From NCBI GenBank assembly GCA_017444015.1, contig JAFSXN010000167.1, positions 1 through 44,585 of the forward strand: DNA of 44,585 bases, in the 5' to 3' direction. The DNA is from Lachnospiraceae bacterium. GTDB lineage: Bacteria > Bacillota > Clostridia > Lachnospirales > Lachnospiraceae. The translations under genes and the position numbers were made by a program. Numbering within the stretch: the first letter of the stretch is position 1; every line of letters starts with the position of its first letter. Shown here piece after piece: positions 42,977-44,585 of the stretch. The notes under the pieces were generated by a model. It did no database searches and was not told the origin of the DNA. It worked only from the letters and a program-made list of their open reading frames with translations.

Positions 42977-44203
42977 ATGGATCTGAATTTTAACAATTCC
43001 AATAAAAGAAGAAAGGTTCAGACGGTGCAGGATATGCTGGCAAGCCCCGTGCAGGGACAGACGGGAAGACAGCCCGGTCCTTCCCAGGCGCAGCCTGTCA
43101 TGCAGCAGTCTTTGCGTCAGTCCGCGGAAAGTCAGCCGATCAAAAGACAGCAGGCGACGGGACAGGGTCCTCTCGGGCAGCAGGGGATCCGTGTAAACTC
43201 CGCAAGGCAGCCTGTGGATCCGGGGGCGGCCAGACCTTCCAGAGCGCTGCAGCCGGGAGCAAACGTAAAGGTCAACACGAATGTCAACGTAAACGGTGCC
43301 GCGGCGGAGCGGTCCTTTGGCATTGACTTCAGGGAACCGGTCAGTTTCGTTTATTTTGGGATCCTTTTGGTCTGCGTTGTGAGTACGGTCATTATCAATG
43401 CATTGTCCGGGGGCGGGCCGGCCTCCTCTTCGGCCGTTTCCGGAAAAACGGCGAAAAAACTGTATGCTGCGAGAGATACGATAAATACAATTCCTACAGT
43501 GATGGGCCTGATCCCGGAGCTGTTAGATAATTTTGTGGCGGGTGGAAGCTCCTCTGAAAATAAGACGCTTGAAGAAAGCGAGATGACGACGCCGGACGGT
43601 TCCTCCATCAGTCAGGAGGTTTCCGATGACGGAACGATCACGACGACCAATCAGCCGGATTCTGCTGCGGCGGTTACGCAGGCAGGAGCCGCGATGGTTT
43701 TGGACGGAGGGCAGGGGCTTTCCGGTTATACCGAGGCGGCTTCTCATACCGAGCTGGTCACGCAGTTAGAGAGCGCTCTGGCATCCGGTGACTATACGTT
43801 TGTCGGCATGAAGCTGGCCTATAAGGATGATTACGGCGATCTGAAGGGATATCCTCAGACGGTCGTCAGCTATTTTACGGAATACATGGCAGCGAATTCG
43901 GAGAAGCGGACCGCGTTTATCAGCCAGATCTCTTCGGAGAGCTATTCCGCTATGAATGATTCCGCGTATCTGGTTGTACTTCCCGTGATCCAGTTTACCG
44001 TGAATATGGCGTATGATAATACTACGGTATCTGTTCCGGGCTTCGGGGATACGATCGTCAACTCCGGTCAGTCCGTGGTGATAAAGCCGTTGCTTCCCTG
44101 TATGTATTCGGTTACTCTTTCCAATGCAATGTGGAGCGCTCCTGTTACCAAGGAGATCGCTACCAGTCTGGATGAACTGTCATATTCTCTGAGCGTCAGC
44201 TGA
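42977..44203 (+). CDS. Unknown single-span membrane protein with Gln-rich N terminus
   Basis: About 408 residues, not recognised. The first 100 residues are low complexity, rich in Gln, Pro, Ser and Arg (repeated GQ and SQP-like steps), and likely disordered in the cytoplasm. A segment VKVNTNVNVNG leads to one hydrophobic helix, SFVYFGILLVCVVSTVIINA. After it come a Ser/Thr/Glu-rich linker and a roughly 170-residue globular domain with AAVTQAGAAMVLDGGQGLS and SYFTEYMAANSEKRTAFI; this part would be outside the cell. An in-frame ATG at 42938 adds 13 residues; I prefer 42977 because of the promoter. The tail lies before the groES control region. Confidence 0.6.
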   Translation: MDLNFNNSNKRRKVQTVQDMLASPVQGQTGRQPGPSQAQPVMQQSLRQSAESQPIKRQQATGQGPLGQQGIRVNSARQPVDPGAARPSRALQPGANVKVNTNVNVNGAAAERSFGIDFREPVSFVYFGILLVCVVSTVIINALSGGGPASSSAVSGKTAKKLYAARDTINTIPTVMGLIPELLDNFVAGGSSSENKTLEESEMTTPDGSSISQEVSDDGTITTTNQPDSAAAVTQAGAAMVLDGGQGLSGYTEAASHTELVTQLESALASGDYTFVGMKLAYKDDYGDLKGYPQTVVSYFTEYMAANSEKRTAFISQISSESYSAMNDSAYLVVLPVIQFTVNMAYDNTTVSVPGFGDTIVNSGQSVVIKPLLPCMYSVTLSNAMWSAPVTKEIATSLDELSYSLSVS

Positions 44204-44230
44204 GAGTCGATATTTTTTTAAAAACCCCTC

Positions 44231-44259
44231 TTGACAAGGTCATATTGTAGTGGTACATT
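44231..44259 (+). promoter_or_regulatory. Promoter of groES(L)
   Basis: TTGACA (44231-44236), a 17-base spacer and TACATT (44254-44259), with TGG before the -10, form a strong vegetative promoter. The start of transcription near 44266 lies just before the CIRCE operator. A T-run (44213-44219) after the preceding stop may be part of a weak terminator. Confidence 0.8.
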
Positions 44260-44270
44260 GTTATCGTTGA

Positions 44271-44297
44271 TTAGCACTCAATCAAAACGAGTGCTAA
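44271..44297 (+). promoter_or_regulatory. CIRCE operator (HrcA binding site)
   Basis: A perfect match to the CIRCE consensus: TTAGCACTC at 44271-44279, nine bases, then GAGTGCTAA at 44289-44297. HrcA represses chaperonin operons by binding this inverted repeat, which in the transcript also forms a stem in the 5' leader. Confidence 0.97.
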
Positions 44298-44329
44298 CAA
44301 CCCAAAAGCAAAACAGGCTTTACAGCTAA

Positions 44330-44585
<256 letters not shown>

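Noticed and set aside
44190-44219. Intrinsic terminator after the gene ending at 44203
   Set aside because: There is a T-run at 44213-44219, but the preceding bases form only a poor, interrupted stem.

Overview
The window looks like chromosomal DNA of an anaerobic Gram-positive Clostridia member, most probably Lachnospiraceae. The evidence is the housekeeping half: type III glutamine synthetase (GlnN), AddB-AddA instead of RecBCD, Hsp33, DapF, and groES behind a perfect CIRCE operator. Shine-Dalgarno sites are mostly of the GGAGG type. No rRNA, tRNA, CRISPR array or transposase was seen.

Positions 298-25864 form one long plus-strand surface-glycan locus whose genes mostly overlap or abut. 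It reads as modules. (1) 298-2722: a CDP-hexose 3-dehydrase (RfbH type, PLP lysine replaced by His) and CDP-glucose 4,6-dehydratase (RfbG type). (2) 2722-9081: a sialic/legionaminic-acid-like set with a hydrolysing 2-epimerase, two different CMP-nonulosonate synthetase-like enzymes, a NeuD-like acyltransferase, two Gfo/Idh oxidoreductases and a PtmE-like CBS-nucleotidyltransferase. (3) 9186-12788: an AT-rich multispanning membrane protein and a GT-B-like polysaccharide protein. (4) 12810-21434: a pseudaminic-like set (PseC, PseF, PseG, NeuB-type synthase) interleaved with a radical SAM enzyme, a left-handed-beta-helix acyltransferase, a PLP decarboxylase, an ATP-grasp ligase and a PIG-L deacetylase. 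(5) 21385-25864: a GT9 glycosyltransferase and three ADP-heptose enzymes (HldD, HldE, GmhB); GmhA is not in the window.

The best candidate for undescribed chemistry is in module 4. A deacetylase, an ATP-grasp ligase and a group IV PLP decarboxylase sit together, which parallels BtrD/BtrJ/BtrK of butirosin biosynthesis. I infer that a free amine on a nonulosonic acid is aminoacylated and the acyl group then decarboxylated. No 2,4,6-trideoxy-sugar dehydratase (PseB/LegB) is present, so the pathway must be completed by genes outside the window.

Positions 25837-27747 (minus strand) hold a large membrane protein with an in-frame palindromic repeat. A second copy of the repeat lies in the next intergenic region. 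From 28075 onward the plus strand carries two PLP aminotransferases, a small membrane protein, a methyltransferase, hslO, dapF, glnN, addB, addA, an unknown single-span protein and the start of groES. The groES reading frame departs from the family over the final 43 bases, which may be an assembly artefact at the window edge.
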